Origin: Plasticicumulans lactativorans | Lineage (GTDB): Bacteria > Pseudomonadota > Gammaproteobacteria > Competibacterales > Competibacteraceae | DNA length: 64,000 nucleotides | NCBI RefSeq assembly: GCF_004341245.1 | Contig: NZ_SLWY01000011.1 | Coordinates: forward strand, 140,341 to 204,340 | Reading direction: 5' to 3' | Shown here: positions 18,684-27,213 of the stretch, piece after piece | How the letters are laid out: every line of letters starts with the position of its first letter | Numbering within the stretch: position 1 is the first letter of the stretch | Made by a program: the position numbers and the translations under genes | The notes under the pieces: model-generated | Database searches by the model: none | The model's input: only the letters and a program-made list of their open reading frames with translations | What the model was told of the DNA's origin: nothing

Positions 18684-19817
18684 TCAGACCCGCTGCGGCC
18701 TCCCCGGCGGGGTGCGCCCGGTCGCCGGCGGCGGCGGCGGCTCGGCGCTGATCTCGTCGTACCAGAGATCGTGGTGCTGCTTCGCCCAGTTGACGTCGAC
18801 CCGACCGGTGACCATCCCCTGCAGCGAGCCCTCGCTGCCGATGCTGCCGATGTAGATGTGGCCGAGCGCGAAGGCGAGCATCGCCATCGCCAGCACCACG
18901 TGGACGAGGTGCGCCCACTGCATCGTCTGGCGCGTCTGCCCGAACTGCGGGAAGTCGAGCACCAGCCCCGATGCGACGACCGCACCCCCGACCAGCACCA
19001 CCACCCAGAACCAGGTCTTCTCGCCGAAGTTGAACCGCCCGGCCGACGGGTGGCCCTTGCCGACCAACCCGCCCCCGGCCTTGATCCACGCCACGTCCTC
19101 GCGCGGCGCGAACAGGTTGGCGCGCCCCCACGCCAGCGCCAGCGCCAGCACGCCGACGCCGAAGAACGGGCCGAGGTAGTTGTGGAAGGCCTTGGCGAAC
19201 CCGGCATAGGCCGCGAAGGCGGACTTGCCGAGCAGCGGGATCAGCAGGTGACGTCCGAACAGCAGCGACAGCCCGGTCAGCGCCAGCACCACGAACAGCA
19301 CTGCCGTGTACCAGTGGATGAAGCGCGACACCGCACTCCAGCGCGGCACGGTCAGCCCGCTGCGCCCGTGGTCGAGCCTGACGCTGCCGCGCAGCGCGAA
19401 GTACGCCGCGAGGATGCCGACCACGCCGAGCAGGCCCCAGCCGGCCACGGCCGCGACCGGGCCGTTGCGCAGCTGGCGCCAGTTCTCGCCGCCGTTCTGG
19501 ATCAGCACGCCCTTGTCGTCGCCCGCGGTGCCGACCACCGCGGTATAGCCGCCGTAGCCTTCGCGCACCTCGCGCCAGGTCCGCGCACGCGGGTTGACCC
19601 ACTTGCCGTCGGCGTCGCGCGTCCAGCCGGGGTGCGGGACGGCGTCCTGCGCCTCCCCGGCGGGCGCCGCGGCCGTCCCCTGCCCCGCCGGCGCCGCGGC
19701 GGTCTCGGCACGCGCCGGGCCGAAGCCGCCGTCGAGCCCCATGACGAGCCCTGCCGCCAGCCCCCAGCACAGGGCGAGCAGCACCAGCGGGTGCTCGCGC
19801 TTGGCAACGGTGTTCAT
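18684..19817 (-). CDS. fdhC: Formate dehydrogenase cytochrome b556 (gamma) subunit
   Basis: Membrane diheme cytochrome b that takes electrons from the iron-sulfur subunit to the quinone pool. 377 residues: an N-terminal hydrophobic segment, a roughly 100-residue periplasmic-type region (PHPGWTRDADGKWVNPRART), then four helices with candidate heme ligands in SRFIHWYTAVLF, FAKAFHNYLGPFF, MQWAHLVHVVLA and ALGHIYIG. The extra N-terminal region is typical of the DUF3305/3306-associated operons rather than of E. coli FdnI. The ATG overlaps the stop of the preceding small lipoprotein gene (ATGA). It is the last gene of the operon. Confidence 0.9.
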   Translation of the reverse strand: MNTVAKREHPLVLLALCWGLAAGLVMGLDGGFGPARAETAAAPAGQGTAAAPAGEAQDAVPHPGWTRDADGKWVNPRARTWREVREGYGGYTAVVGTAGDDKGVLIQNGGENWRQLRNGPVAAVAGWGLLGVVGILAAYFALRGSVRLDHGRSGLTVPRWSAVSRFIHWYTAVLFVVLALTGLSLLFGRHLLIPLLGKSAFAAYAGFAKAFHNYLGPFFGVGVLALALAWGRANLFAPREDVAWIKAGGGLVGKGHPSAGRFNFGEKTWFWVVVLVGGAVVASGLVLDFPQFGQTRQTMQWAHLVHVVLAMAMLAFALGHIYIGSIGSEGSLQGMVTGRVDVNWAKQHHDLWYDEISAEPPPPPATGRTPPGRPQRV

Positions 19818-20023
19818 GGCTGCCCCCTCTCGCGTTCGGCCTGCACGGCGACGAGCCGCTCGCGCAGGCGCTCGCGCAGGCCGGGCTGCTCCATCCGCGC
19901 GATCAGCGGATCGGCCTTGCCCTTGTAGACGTGCGGCTCGTGCAGCACGACGTCGCCCACGCGCTCGTAGCAGCCGGCCAGCGCCGCGACGCACCCCAGC
20001 AGCAGCAGCGGCACGCGGTTCAT
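19814..20023 (-). CDS. Small lipoprotein in formate dehydrogenase operon, 69 aa
   Basis: MNRVPLLLLGCVAALAGCYE is a lipoprotein signal with lipobox LAGC, so the mature protein would start at C18 and be anchored to a membrane. The mature part is about 50 residues, charged (GLRERLRERLVAVQAERERG), with a YKGKADPLIAR segment. ATGA overlaps join it to the iron-sulfur subunit upstream and the cytochrome subunit downstream, so it is firmly inside the operon. Function unknown; a subunit or assembly aid of the periplasmic enzyme is possible. Confidence 0.75.
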   Translation of the reverse strand: MNRVPLLLLGCVAALAGCYERVGDVVLHEPHVYKGKADPLIARMEQPGLRERLRERLVAVQAERERGQP

Positions 20024-20604
20024 TCCGGGTACGCCTTGTCCCAGCCCCAGGTCTGCGGCCGACCGCCGCGCTGGATCACGCGCTTGCGGAAGATGTCGGC
20101 GACGACGTCGCCGTCGCCGGCGAGCAGGGCCTTGGTCGAGCACATCTCGGCACACAGCGGCAGCTTGCCCTCGGCGATGCGGTTGCGGCCGTACTTATGG
20201 AACTCCTCCTCGGAGCCGTCGGCCTCGGGGCCGCCGGCGCAGAAGGTGCATTTGTCCATCTTGCCGCGGGTGCCGAACGCCGACTTCTGCGGGTACTGCG
20301 GCGCACCGAACGGGCAGGCGTAGAAGCAGTAGCCGCAGCCGATGCAGAGGTCCTTGTCGTGCAGCACCAGGCCGTCGGCGGTCTGGTAGAAGCAGTCGAC
20401 CGGGCACACCGCCATGCACGGGGCATCGGAGCAGTGCATGCACGCGACCGAGATGGACTTCTCGCCGGGCACGCCGTCGTCGAGGGTCACCACGCGCCGG
20501 CGGTTCACCCCCCAGGGCACTTCGTTTTCGTTCTTGCAGGCGGTCACGCAGGCATTGCACTCGATGCAGCGCTCGGCGTCGCAGAGAAACTTCATTCGCG
20601 CCAT
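20020..20604 (-). CDS. fdhB: Formate dehydrogenase iron-sulfur (beta) subunit
   Basis: Electron-transfer subunit binding four [4Fe-4S] clusters. The motifs CIECNACVTACK, CMHCSDAPCMAVCP, CIGCGYCFYACPFG and the distributed CTFC/CAEMC set are all present in 194 residues. ATG 20604 is preferred because GGAGAGG lies eight bases upstream; a GTG at 20613 is in frame but too close to it. Unlike E. coli FdnH there is no C-terminal membrane anchor, so contact with the cytochrome subunit must be peripheral. It lies 20 bases after fdhA and overlaps the lipoprotein gene. Confidence 0.93.
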   Translation of the reverse strand: MARMKFLCDAERCIECNACVTACKNENEVPWGVNRRRVVTLDDGVPGEKSISVACMHCSDAPCMAVCPVDCFYQTADGLVLHDKDLCIGCGYCFYACPFGAPQYPQKSAFGTRGKMDKCTFCAGGPEADGSEEEFHKYGRNRIAEGKLPLCAEMCSTKALLAGDGDVVADIFRKRVIQRGGRPQTWGWDKAYPE

Positions 20605-20624
20605 TTCGCTCACCTCTCCCGTCG

Positions 20625-23537
20625 TCAGGCCGGTATCACGCGGCAGAGCGTGACCTTGGTCTCCTGCATCATCGTCACCGAGTCGTAGCCGTAGGTGGTG
20701 GCGATGTTGTTGGACTCGCCGAGCACGTAGGGGTCGGAACCCGCCGGATACTTCGAGCGCAGGTCACGGCCCTGGAAGTGGCCGGCGAAGTGGAAGGGCG
20801 TGAACACCACCCCCGGGCCCACCCGCCGCGTCACCATCGCCCGCACCCGGATGCGCCCGCCCTCGGGACCTTCGAGCCAGACGTCCTGGCCGTCGCGCAC
20901 GCCGGCATTGTTGGCGTCGACCGGGTTGATCTCGACGAACATGTGCTGCTGCAGTTCGGCGAGCCACGGATTGGAGCGCGTCTCCTCGCCGCCGCCCTCG
21001 TACTCGACCAGGCGCCCGCTGGTGTGGATCAGCGGGAAGTCCCTGCTGTAGTCGCGGGCCTGGATCGACGCGTAGCGCGTCGGCAGGCGGAAGAAGGCCT
21101 TGCGGTCGGCGTAGGTCGGGTACTGCTCGGCGAGTTCGCGCCGGCTGGCGTAGACCGGCTCGCGGTGCACCGGCACGGCGTCGGGGAAGTTCCACACCAC
21201 GCAGCGCGCCTTGGCGTTGCCGAAGGGCGCGCAGCCGTGCTTGATCGCCACGCGCTGGATGCCGCCCGAGAGGTCGGTCTTCCAGTTCACCGCCTCGGGT
21301 TTGTCGCCGCCCACGGCGCGGATCGCCGCGAGTTCGTCGGCCGTGAGGTCGCCGTCCCAGCCGAGCTTCTGCAGCAGGCCGAAGCTGAATTCCGGGTAGC
21401 CGTCCTCGATCTCGGAGCCTTTCGGATAGCTGCCCTCGGCGAGCAGGTTCACGCCGTTGCGCTCCACCCCGAAGTTGGCGCGGAAGCACAGGCCGCCCTC
21501 GGCGACCGGCACGCGGGTGTCGTACAGGTTGGGGCTGCCGGGGTGGCGCAGCGCGGGCGTGCCCCAGCACGGCCACGGCAGGCCGTAGTAGTCGCCGGCG
21601 ACGTCGGGCGGGCCGCCCTCGGCCCTGAGCGTGTCGGGGCTGAACACATGCCAGTTCTTCTGGTGCGCCTTGAGGCGCTCCGGGCTCTGGCCGGTGTAGC
21701 CGATGGTCCAGCTGCCGCGGTTGAATTCGCGCGTCAGGTCCTCGATCGACGGCTCGTCGCCGTTCACCGCGATGTGCTTGAACAGCGGCTCGGCGAAGCC
21801 GAAGCGTTTCGCGAACAGGTACATGATCACGTGGTCGGGCTTGGACTCGAACAGCGGCTCGATGACCTTGTCGCGCCACTGGATCGAGCGGTTCGACGCC
21901 GTGCACGAACCGGTGGTCTCGAACTGCGTGCAGGCCGGCAGCAGCCAGGTGTCGTTGCGCCGCTCGTGCATCACCGCCGCGGCGGTCGGGTAGGGATCGA
22001 TGATCACCAGCAGGTCGAGCTTCTCCATCGCCTGCTTCATCTGCGGGCCGCGCGTCTGGCTGTTGGGCGCGTGGCCCCAGAACACCATCGCCCGCAACGG
22101 GTGCTTCTGCGTGATGTTGGCGCCGTCCTCGAGCACCCCGTCGATCCAGCGGCTCACGGTGATGCCGGGCATGTTCATCGGGCTCAGCCTGCCGCCCTTG
22201 CCGTCGTCGTACTCGCCGGGGTCGAAGCGCGACTTCAGGTAGTCGAGGTCGACGTCCCACACCCGCGCCCAGTGCTTCCAGGCGTCGGGCGACAGGCCGT
22301 AGTACGCCGGCAGCGAATCGGAGTTCGGGCCGACGTCGGTCGCGCCCTGCACGTTGTCGTGCCCGCGGAAGATGTTGGTGCCGCCGCCGGCGACGCCGAG
22401 GTTGCCGAGCGCGAGCTGGAAGATGCAGTAGGCGCGCGTGTTGTTGTTACCGATGCTGTGCTGGGTGCCGCCCATGCACCAGACGAAGGTGCCGGGGCGG
22501 TTCTCGGCCATGGTCTGCGCGACCCGCCGGACCAGCTCCGGCTTGACGCCGGTGACGCGCTCGACCTCGGCCGGCGGCCACTTGGCGACCTCGGCGCGCA
22601 CCTCGTCGAGACCGTAGACGCGCTGCTCGATGAAGCTGCGGTCCTCCCAGCCGTTGCCGAAGATGTGCCACAGCAGGCCCCAGATGAACGGCACGTCGGT
22701 GCCCGGGCGCAGCCGCACGTAGATGTCGGCGTGCGCCGCGGTGCGCGTGAAGCGCGGGTCGCAGACGATCATCTTCGCGCCGCGCTCCTTGGCGCGCAGC
22801 ACGTGCTGCATCGACACCGGGTGGGCCTCGGCGGCGTTCGAGCCGATGAAGAACACCGCCTTGGCGTTGACGATGTCGTTGTACGAGTTGGTCATCGCCC
22901 CGTAGCCCCAGGTGTTGGCCACACCCGCGACGGTGGTCGAATGACAGATGCGCGCCTGGTGGTCGATGTTGTTCGAGCCCCAGAACGCCGCGAACTTGCG
23001 GAACAGGTAGGCCTGCTCGTTGCTGTGCTTGCTCGAACCAAGCCAGTACACCGAATCGGGGCCCGACGCCTCGCGGATCTGCAGCAGGCGCGCGCCGAGC
23101 TCGTCGAGCGCCTGCTGCCAGGTGACGCGCGTCCACTGGCCGTCGACGAGCTTCATCGGGTACTTGAGCCGCCGCTCGCCGTGGCCGTGCTCGCGCAGGC
23201 TGGCGCCCTTGGCGCAGTGCGAACCGAGGTTGATCGGGTGGTCGAACGCCGGCTCCTGCCCGACCCACACGCCGCTGCGCACCTCGGCGTAGACGCCGCA
23301 GCCCACCGAACAATGCCCGCAGATCGTGCGCCTGATCTCGACCGGCGCCGCGGCCGGTGCCGGCGCGGGGTCGGCGGCGCGCGCCCGGCGCATCAGCCCC
23401 GGGGCAAGCAGCCCGGCGAGCGCGGCACTGCCGACGGCAAGCCCGGACCCGGCGAGGAACTCGCGCCGCGTCACCGTGCGCCCGCGGAACACGCCGGCGG
23501 CGGCCGGCTCGCCCATGCCTTTCCTGGTCAGCTTCAT
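20625..23537 (-). CDS. fdhA: Formate dehydrogenase catalytic (alpha) subunit, Cys-type, Tat-exported
   Basis: Molybdenum (or tungsten) bis-MGD enzyme oxidising formate to CO2; 970 residues. A twin-arginine signal (TVTRREFLAGSG, residues 21-32) directs export of the folded protein. A [4Fe-4S] site is formed by C73, C76, C80 and C108. The metal ligand is a cysteine (C198 in HQARICHSTTVAG) where selenoproteins have Sec, so no SECIS is needed. The C-terminal MGD-binding domain is complete. A long antisense open frame covers the gene but is a GC-bias shadow. ATG 23537 lies 13 bases after the stop of the small Tat protein gene. Confidence 0.95.
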   Translation of the reverse strand: MKLTRKGMGEPAAAGVFRGRTVTRREFLAGSGLAVGSAALAGLLAPGLMRRARAADPAPAPAAAPVEIRRTICGHCSVGCGVYAEVRSGVWVGQEPAFDHPINLGSHCAKGASLREHGHGERRLKYPMKLVDGQWTRVTWQQALDELGARLLQIREASGPDSVYWLGSSKHSNEQAYLFRKFAAFWGSNNIDHQARICHSTTVAGVANTWGYGAMTNSYNDIVNAKAVFFIGSNAAEAHPVSMQHVLRAKERGAKMIVCDPRFTRTAAHADIYVRLRPGTDVPFIWGLLWHIFGNGWEDRSFIEQRVYGLDEVRAEVAKWPPAEVERVTGVKPELVRRVAQTMAENRPGTFVWCMGGTQHSIGNNNTRAYCIFQLALGNLGVAGGGTNIFRGHDNVQGATDVGPNSDSLPAYYGLSPDAWKHWARVWDVDLDYLKSRFDPGEYDDGKGGRLSPMNMPGITVSRWIDGVLEDGANITQKHPLRAMVFWGHAPNSQTRGPQMKQAMEKLDLLVIIDPYPTAAAVMHERRNDTWLLPACTQFETTGSCTASNRSIQWRDKVIEPLFESKPDHVIMYLFAKRFGFAEPLFKHIAVNGDEPSIEDLTREFNRGSWTIGYTGQSPERLKAHQKNWHVFSPDTLRAEGGPPDVAGDYYGLPWPCWGTPALRHPGSPNLYDTRVPVAEGGLCFRANFGVERNGVNLLAEGSYPKGSEIEDGYPEFSFGLLQKLGWDGDLTADELAAIRAVGGDKPEAVNWKTDLSGGIQRVAIKHGCAPFGNAKARCVVWNFPDAVPVHREPVYASRRELAEQYPTYADRKAFFRLPTRYASIQARDYSRDFPLIHTSGRLVEYEGGGEETRSNPWLAELQQHMFVEINPVDANNAGVRDGQDVWLEGPEGGRIRVRAMVTRRVGPGVVFTPFHFAGHFQGRDLRSKYPAGSDPYVLGESNNIATTYGYDSVTMMQETKVTLCRVIPA

Positions 23538-23550
23538 GGCGGCCCCCGGT

Positions 23551-23769
23551 TCAGCGATCGGCGCTCTGGTAGTACGCGCGCACGTGCGCGGTCTCCCGGT
23601 AACCCGACGCGGTGGCCGGTGGCGGCACCGCGGCGGGGGGTGCGCCGGTCGCGGCCTGCGGCAGCAGCACCGCGGCCGCAGCGGCACCGGCGCCGCCGCC
23701 GAGGCGTTTCAGGAAGGCGCGCCGCGCCTCGCTGGCCACACGTTCGCCTGTCTCGACGATCTCGTTCAT
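23551..23769 (-). CDS. Small Tat-signal protein of formate dehydrogenase operon, 72 aa
   Basis: A twin-arginine-like signal (EARRAFLKRLGGGAGAAAAA) followed by a short Ala/Pro-rich tail ending VRAYYQSADR. GGAGGGC precedes ATG 23769. Similar 65-75 residue proteins precede fdhA in related operons; they may escort or cap the enzyme during Tat export. No metal-binding residues are present. Confidence 0.8.
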   Translation of the reverse strand: MNEIVETGERVASEARRAFLKRLGGGAGAAAAAVLLPQAATGAPPAAVPPPATASGYRETAHVRAYYQSADR

Positions 23770-23831
23770 CGCGTGCCCTCCGCCCTGCCATGGCATCAGC
23801 GTAGGTCATGCAACCCTGGAATGTGCGCCGC

Positions 23832-24422
23832 TCAGGGCGGCAGCGCGAGGTAGCGGCGTTCGAACGCGACGAAGGCCGAGCCGAGGCGTCCCACTGCCCT
23901 GTAGAAGTGCGCCGACGGTGCGTTTTCGAGATCGGCGAAGAAGTGCCCGATCCACGGGTCGACGTGCTGCGCGAAGAACGCCGTCGCCTGCTCCGCGGTG
24001 AGGTCGGGGTCGGCGAGCAGCAGCGCCAGGGTTTCGCACAGCGCACCGGCGTGGTCCTCGGGCTCGTGCGCCCCGTCGCTGCGCGCATAGCCGAGCCGCG
24101 CGAGCGTGTCGCGCAACTCGCCGAGTGGCCGCTCCATCAGGAAGCCCGTCAGGTACCACGAGCCGTAGGGCACGAGCTCGCCGCGCCCGACGCCGATGAA
24201 CAAGGCCTGGTATTCCGCCGCGAGCGTCTCGGGGGCGCTCGTGCAGGCGGCGCTGCGCAGCGCCGCCCAGGCCGCGGCGAGCGGACGCGGATCGCCGGGG
24301 TCGCCCGCCGGCAGCGCCCGCAGCCGCGCCAGCAGCGCCGCGTCCGGCGGCGCGCGCAGCAGCGCGGCGAGCAGCGTCCAGGTGGTGCCGCGCAGTGCGA
24401 CGGCGTCGCTCGCCGCGCTCAT
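23832..24422 (-). CDS. TorD/DmsD-family chaperone for formate dehydrogenase
   Basis: 196-residue all-helical protein of the redox-enzyme maturation family. Family marks are EYQALFIGVGRGELVPYGSWY near 70-90 (the Tor-D ExxxLFxG...PYxSxY pattern) and EPEDHAGALCETLALLL near 120. These chaperones bind the Tat signal and hold the apoenzyme for cofactor insertion, here presumably FdhA. ATG overlaps the stop of the ferredoxin gene (ATGA). Confidence 0.85.
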   Translation of the reverse strand: MSAASDAVALRGTTWTLLAALLRAPPDAALLARLRALPAGDPGDPRPLAAAWAALRSAACTSAPETLAAEYQALFIGVGRGELVPYGSWYLTGFLMERPLGELRDTLARLGYARSDGAHEPEDHAGALCETLALLLADPDLTAEQATAFFAQHVDPWIGHFFADLENAPSAHFYRAVGRLGSAFVAFERRYLALPP

Positions 24423-26050
24423 GCGTCGCGCCCCGGCGCTGCCCGGCCGAGCCCCTCGCCGCGGAACAGTTCCTTCACCCGGCATTCGTCGCACATCTGC
24501 AGGCGCCGCAGGCCGTCGCCGGCGAACATCGGGTGGTGCGCGAGTTTCGCGGTGATCGTGCGGATCATCGCCGGCGTGGCGAAGGGCTTGCCGCACACCA
24601 CGCAGCAGAACGGCGGCTCCTCGTGCAGCAGCACCGGCACGCGCCGGCGTTCGAACGGCACCAGCAGGCGCGGCTCGCGGCTGATCGCGTGTTCGGGGCA
24701 GGCGCGCTCGCACAGCCCGCACTGCACGCAGGCGCCTTCGATGAAGGTGAGCTTTGGGGTATCGCCGCCGTCGCCGAGCGCGCGCGGCGTGCACACCGAC
24801 ACGCAGGCCATGCACAGGGTGCAGGCCTGCGTGTCGACCGCGATGCGCCCGAACGGGGCGCCCGCCGACAGCGCCAGCACCTCCGCGCGTTGCGGCGCGT
24901 GCGCGTACAGGTGGTCGATGGCGGCCCACAGCATCGAGCGCTTGTCGTCGAACCCCGCGTAGGTCGCGGGCGGCAGCGGCGGCATCGCTGGGCCGGTGAG
25001 CGCCGCCGCCGGCGCCGCCGCGGCCGCCACCCAGGCGAGCGCATCGCCCGGGTAGCCGAGGCCGTCGAGCAGCGCACGGCCGAGGTCGAGCTGCTCGTCC
25101 AGCGCCCGCGCGACCCGCGCCGGCAGTGCGGCGCCGCGCGCGAGGCACACGCGCGCGGCGCCGAAGGCGAACGCACCCAGCCAGAACTCGAGCCCGGCGC
25201 TGCCGATCTCCTCGAGTTCCACCGGCAGCACGCCGTCGGGCCAGGCGTTCCAGTCGGGCTGGTCGGCACGGGCGTCGTACAGCAGCAGCACCGGCCGGCC
25301 GTCCCCGGCCGCGAGCCATGCCGCGAGCAGGCGCCGCAGCCGTTCGAGCGCGTCGGCCGGGCGCGGATAGCGGTAGCGCATGGCGCCGCTCGGGCACACG
25401 CTGGCGCAGACGCCGCCGCCCTGGCAGAGCTTGGGGTCGACCTGCACGCGCTCGCCGACCGAGATGATGGCCTCGGCCGGGCAGGCGTCGATGCAGCGCC
25501 GGCAGCCGCCCAGCCCCTTCGGTCCGTGCACGCAGAGGGCGGCGTCGTAGGCGAAGTAGCGGGGCTTCTCGAAGCTGCCGACCAGTTCCGGCAGCTCCGC
25601 CAGCGCCGCGTCGAGCGCCGCCGCATCCGGCGCGTGCCGGTAACCGAGCGGCGGCCAGTCCTGCGTGCAGACGGCGCCGGCGCCGAGGTCGAGCACCAGG
25701 TCGAAGAGCGGTCGCGCCGGCTCCAGCAGGGCACCGAGATCGAGCGCCGCGTCGCCGCGGCCGAGCACCACGCGAAACGCCCCGAGGTGGCCCTCTACCT
25801 GCAGCGTGCGGCCCTGACGGAAGTACAGCGCCACGCCTGCGGGCGGCGTGGCGGCGACGAGCGCATCCTCGGCGAGCACGCTGCAGGCGAGCACCGGCGC
25901 CAGCCGCGCCGCCGCGGCGAGCGCCGCCGGCAGCGGGCCGAGGATCAGCACGCGCCCGGCCGAGTGCAGTTCCACGGCGTCGGTCGGCTGCACCGGCACG
26001 GCCGCCGCGGCGGCGAGCGCCTGCGCGCGCCGCTCGGCGCCGGCGCTCAT
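24419..26050 (-). CDS. Multi-cluster 4Fe-4S ferredoxin of formate dehydrogenase operon
   Basis: 543-residue cytoplasmic protein. Two ferredoxin regions are visible: CRRCIDACPAEAI with CQGGGVCASVCP around 185-225, and CTLCMACVSVCTP with CVQCGLCERACP around 410-460. Near the C-terminus FCCVVCGKPF and MCDECRVKELF add a zinc- or iron-type cysteine cluster. The arrangement occurs next to DUF3305/DUF3306 genes in proteobacterial formate dehydrogenase operons. It may shuttle electrons or aid cluster/cofactor assembly; the exact role is not known. ATGA overlaps join it to DUF3306 and TorD genes. Confidence 0.82.
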   Translation of the reverse strand: MSAGAERRAQALAAAAAVPVQPTDAVELHSAGRVLILGPLPAALAAAARLAPVLACSVLAEDALVAATPPAGVALYFRQGRTLQVEGHLGAFRVVLGRGDAALDLGALLEPARPLFDLVLDLGAGAVCTQDWPPLGYRHAPDAAALDAALAELPELVGSFEKPRYFAYDAALCVHGPKGLGGCRRCIDACPAEAIISVGERVQVDPKLCQGGGVCASVCPSGAMRYRYPRPADALERLRRLLAAWLAAGDGRPVLLLYDARADQPDWNAWPDGVLPVELEEIGSAGLEFWLGAFAFGAARVCLARGAALPARVARALDEQLDLGRALLDGLGYPGDALAWVAAAAAPAAALTGPAMPPLPPATYAGFDDKRSMLWAAIDHLYAHAPQRAEVLALSAGAPFGRIAVDTQACTLCMACVSVCTPRALGDGGDTPKLTFIEGACVQCGLCERACPEHAISREPRLLVPFERRRVPVLLHEEPPFCCVVCGKPFATPAMIRTITAKLAHHPMFAGDGLRRLQMCDECRVKELFRGEGLGRAAPGRDA

Positions 26051-26604
26051 CCGCGCCCCTCGACGACGTCGACATCCGCCACGGGCGCCGTGGTGTCGGC
26101 GGCAGGCGAAGCGACGTCGGTGCCGGCCAGGTCAGGGCCGTCGCCGTCCGCCCCGACGGGCACCGGGGCGCCGGCGGACGGCGCCCCGCCGGGCGTTGGG
26201 GCGGACACGGTGGCGGCCAGCCGCCGCGCCTCGACCTCGGCGAGGTGGCGCATGTCGGCGGTGATCACCTCACCGAGCGGGGTGAAGGCGGTGCAGTCGT
26301 CGATGTAGGTGTCGAGCCCGTCGCCGGCGTTGAACGCGGGCTGGCTGAACAGCCGGCGCAGCGCGAGGCGGCGCAGCGCGGCGTCGACCCGGCGGTCGAG
26401 GAAGGGGCGGAAGTCGGAGTCCGGCCCCAGCGATTCCAGCTCGGGCAACTCCGGCACCGGCGGCTGCGGCGCCGCGTCGACCGCCGCCTGCTCCCCGGCG
26501 GCGACCGGCACATCGGCACCCGCCGCCTGCCCGGCGCGCGCGCGCGCCTTGCGCTCGGCCCAGCGCAGCAGCCACGACGGCCGGTGATCGGGCGGGTTCA
26601 CCAC
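26047..26604 (-). CDS. DUF3306 domain-containing protein
   Basis: 185 residues. The N-terminal PSWLLRWAERKARARAG and the central SDFRPFLDRRVDAALRRLAL and GLDTYIDDCTAFTPLGEVITADM are hallmarks of DUF3306. The C-terminal third is Ala/Pro/Asp-rich and probably disordered. The family co-occurs with DUF3305 and the ferredoxin in formate dehydrogenase operons and has no assigned activity. GTG 26604 (or the adjacent GTG) is used with GAGGGG upstream. The stop overlaps the ferredoxin ATG. Confidence 0.8.
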   Translation of the reverse strand: MVNPPDHRPSWLLRWAERKARARAGQAAGADVPVAAGEQAAVDAAPQPPVPELPELESLGPDSDFRPFLDRRVDAALRRLALRRLFSQPAFNAGDGLDTYIDDCTAFTPLGEVITADMRHLAEVEARRLAATVSAPTPGGAPSAGAPVPVGADGDGPDLAGTDVASPAADTTAPVADVDVVEGRG

Positions 26605-26612
26605 ACCGCCCC

Positions 26613-27089
26613 TCAGCTGCGCTGCCGCTTGTGGCGGGGTTCGGGGGCGTAGCCGGCGAGCACGTAGGCTTCGAGCCAGCGGTAGAGTTCGGCAGGCATC
26701 GCGACCTTGTGCACGGTTTCATCGACCTCCATGCAGTTGCCGGCCTGGTCGTAGCACAGCGTGACCAGCCAAGGGTACGGGTCGCCGCGCGCGTCGGGCC
26801 GGGTGACCACGAACACGCCGGGGGCGGCGCCCATCAGGTTCTGGTAGTAGCTCTCCAGCTCGTCGCGGTACAGGCGCACCGCGAGCCCGCGCCACAGCCA
26901 CTGCTCGCCGTGGGCATCGCGGTGGATCACCGCCGGCTCGGGCGCGGCGGCAGGCGGTGCCGCGTGCGCCGCGCCGCAGGCCACGCCGACGCAGCTCCAG
27001 CGCCGCTCCAGCCAGCGGTTGCCGTGGTCGTCGCGCCATTCCATCACCACGGCGACGGGCATGACGGGATCTGCGGGCGGAGCGTTCAT
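26613..27089 (-). CDS. DUF3305 domain-containing protein, first gene of formate dehydrogenase operon
   Basis: 158 residues with the DUF3305 pattern: PVAVVMEWRDDHGNRWLERR at the N-terminus, YRDELESYYQNLMGAAPGVF in the middle and MPAELYRWLEAYV near the end. Function unknown; it always travels with formate dehydrogenase genes of this type and could assist maturation. It is divergent from fdhD, with 124 bases between the two starts that must hold both promoters. ATG 27089 is chosen because homology starts there. Confidence 0.8.
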   Translation of the reverse strand: MNAPPADPVMPVAVVMEWRDDHGNRWLERRWSCVGVACGAAHAAPPAAAPEPAVIHRDAHGEQWLWRGLAVRLYRDELESYYQNLMGAAPGVFVVTRPDARGDPYPWLVTLCYDQAGNCMEVDETVHKVAMPAELYRWLEAYVLAGYAPEPRHKRQRS

Positions 27090-27213
27090 GCGCGGTGCTG
27101 ACTCCGGCGACGGCGGTCGACGTTCCAGCTTAGCAGCGCCTGCCGCGCCCGCTGGCGGGCACGGCGCGAAGCAGCGTCTAGCATCAGGTGCAGACGCCCG
27201 CCGAGCCGCCACC

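Noticed and set aside
20625..23537. Possible selenocysteine in formate dehydrogenase
   Set aside because: The metal-ligand position is a cysteine codon (HQARICHS) and the frame has no internal TGA.
20778..23804. A plus-strand open frame of about 1000 codons antisense to fdhA
   Set aside because: The minus strand encodes a complete formate dehydrogenase with all motifs; the antisense frame lacks any recognisable domain and follows from GC bias at third codon positions.
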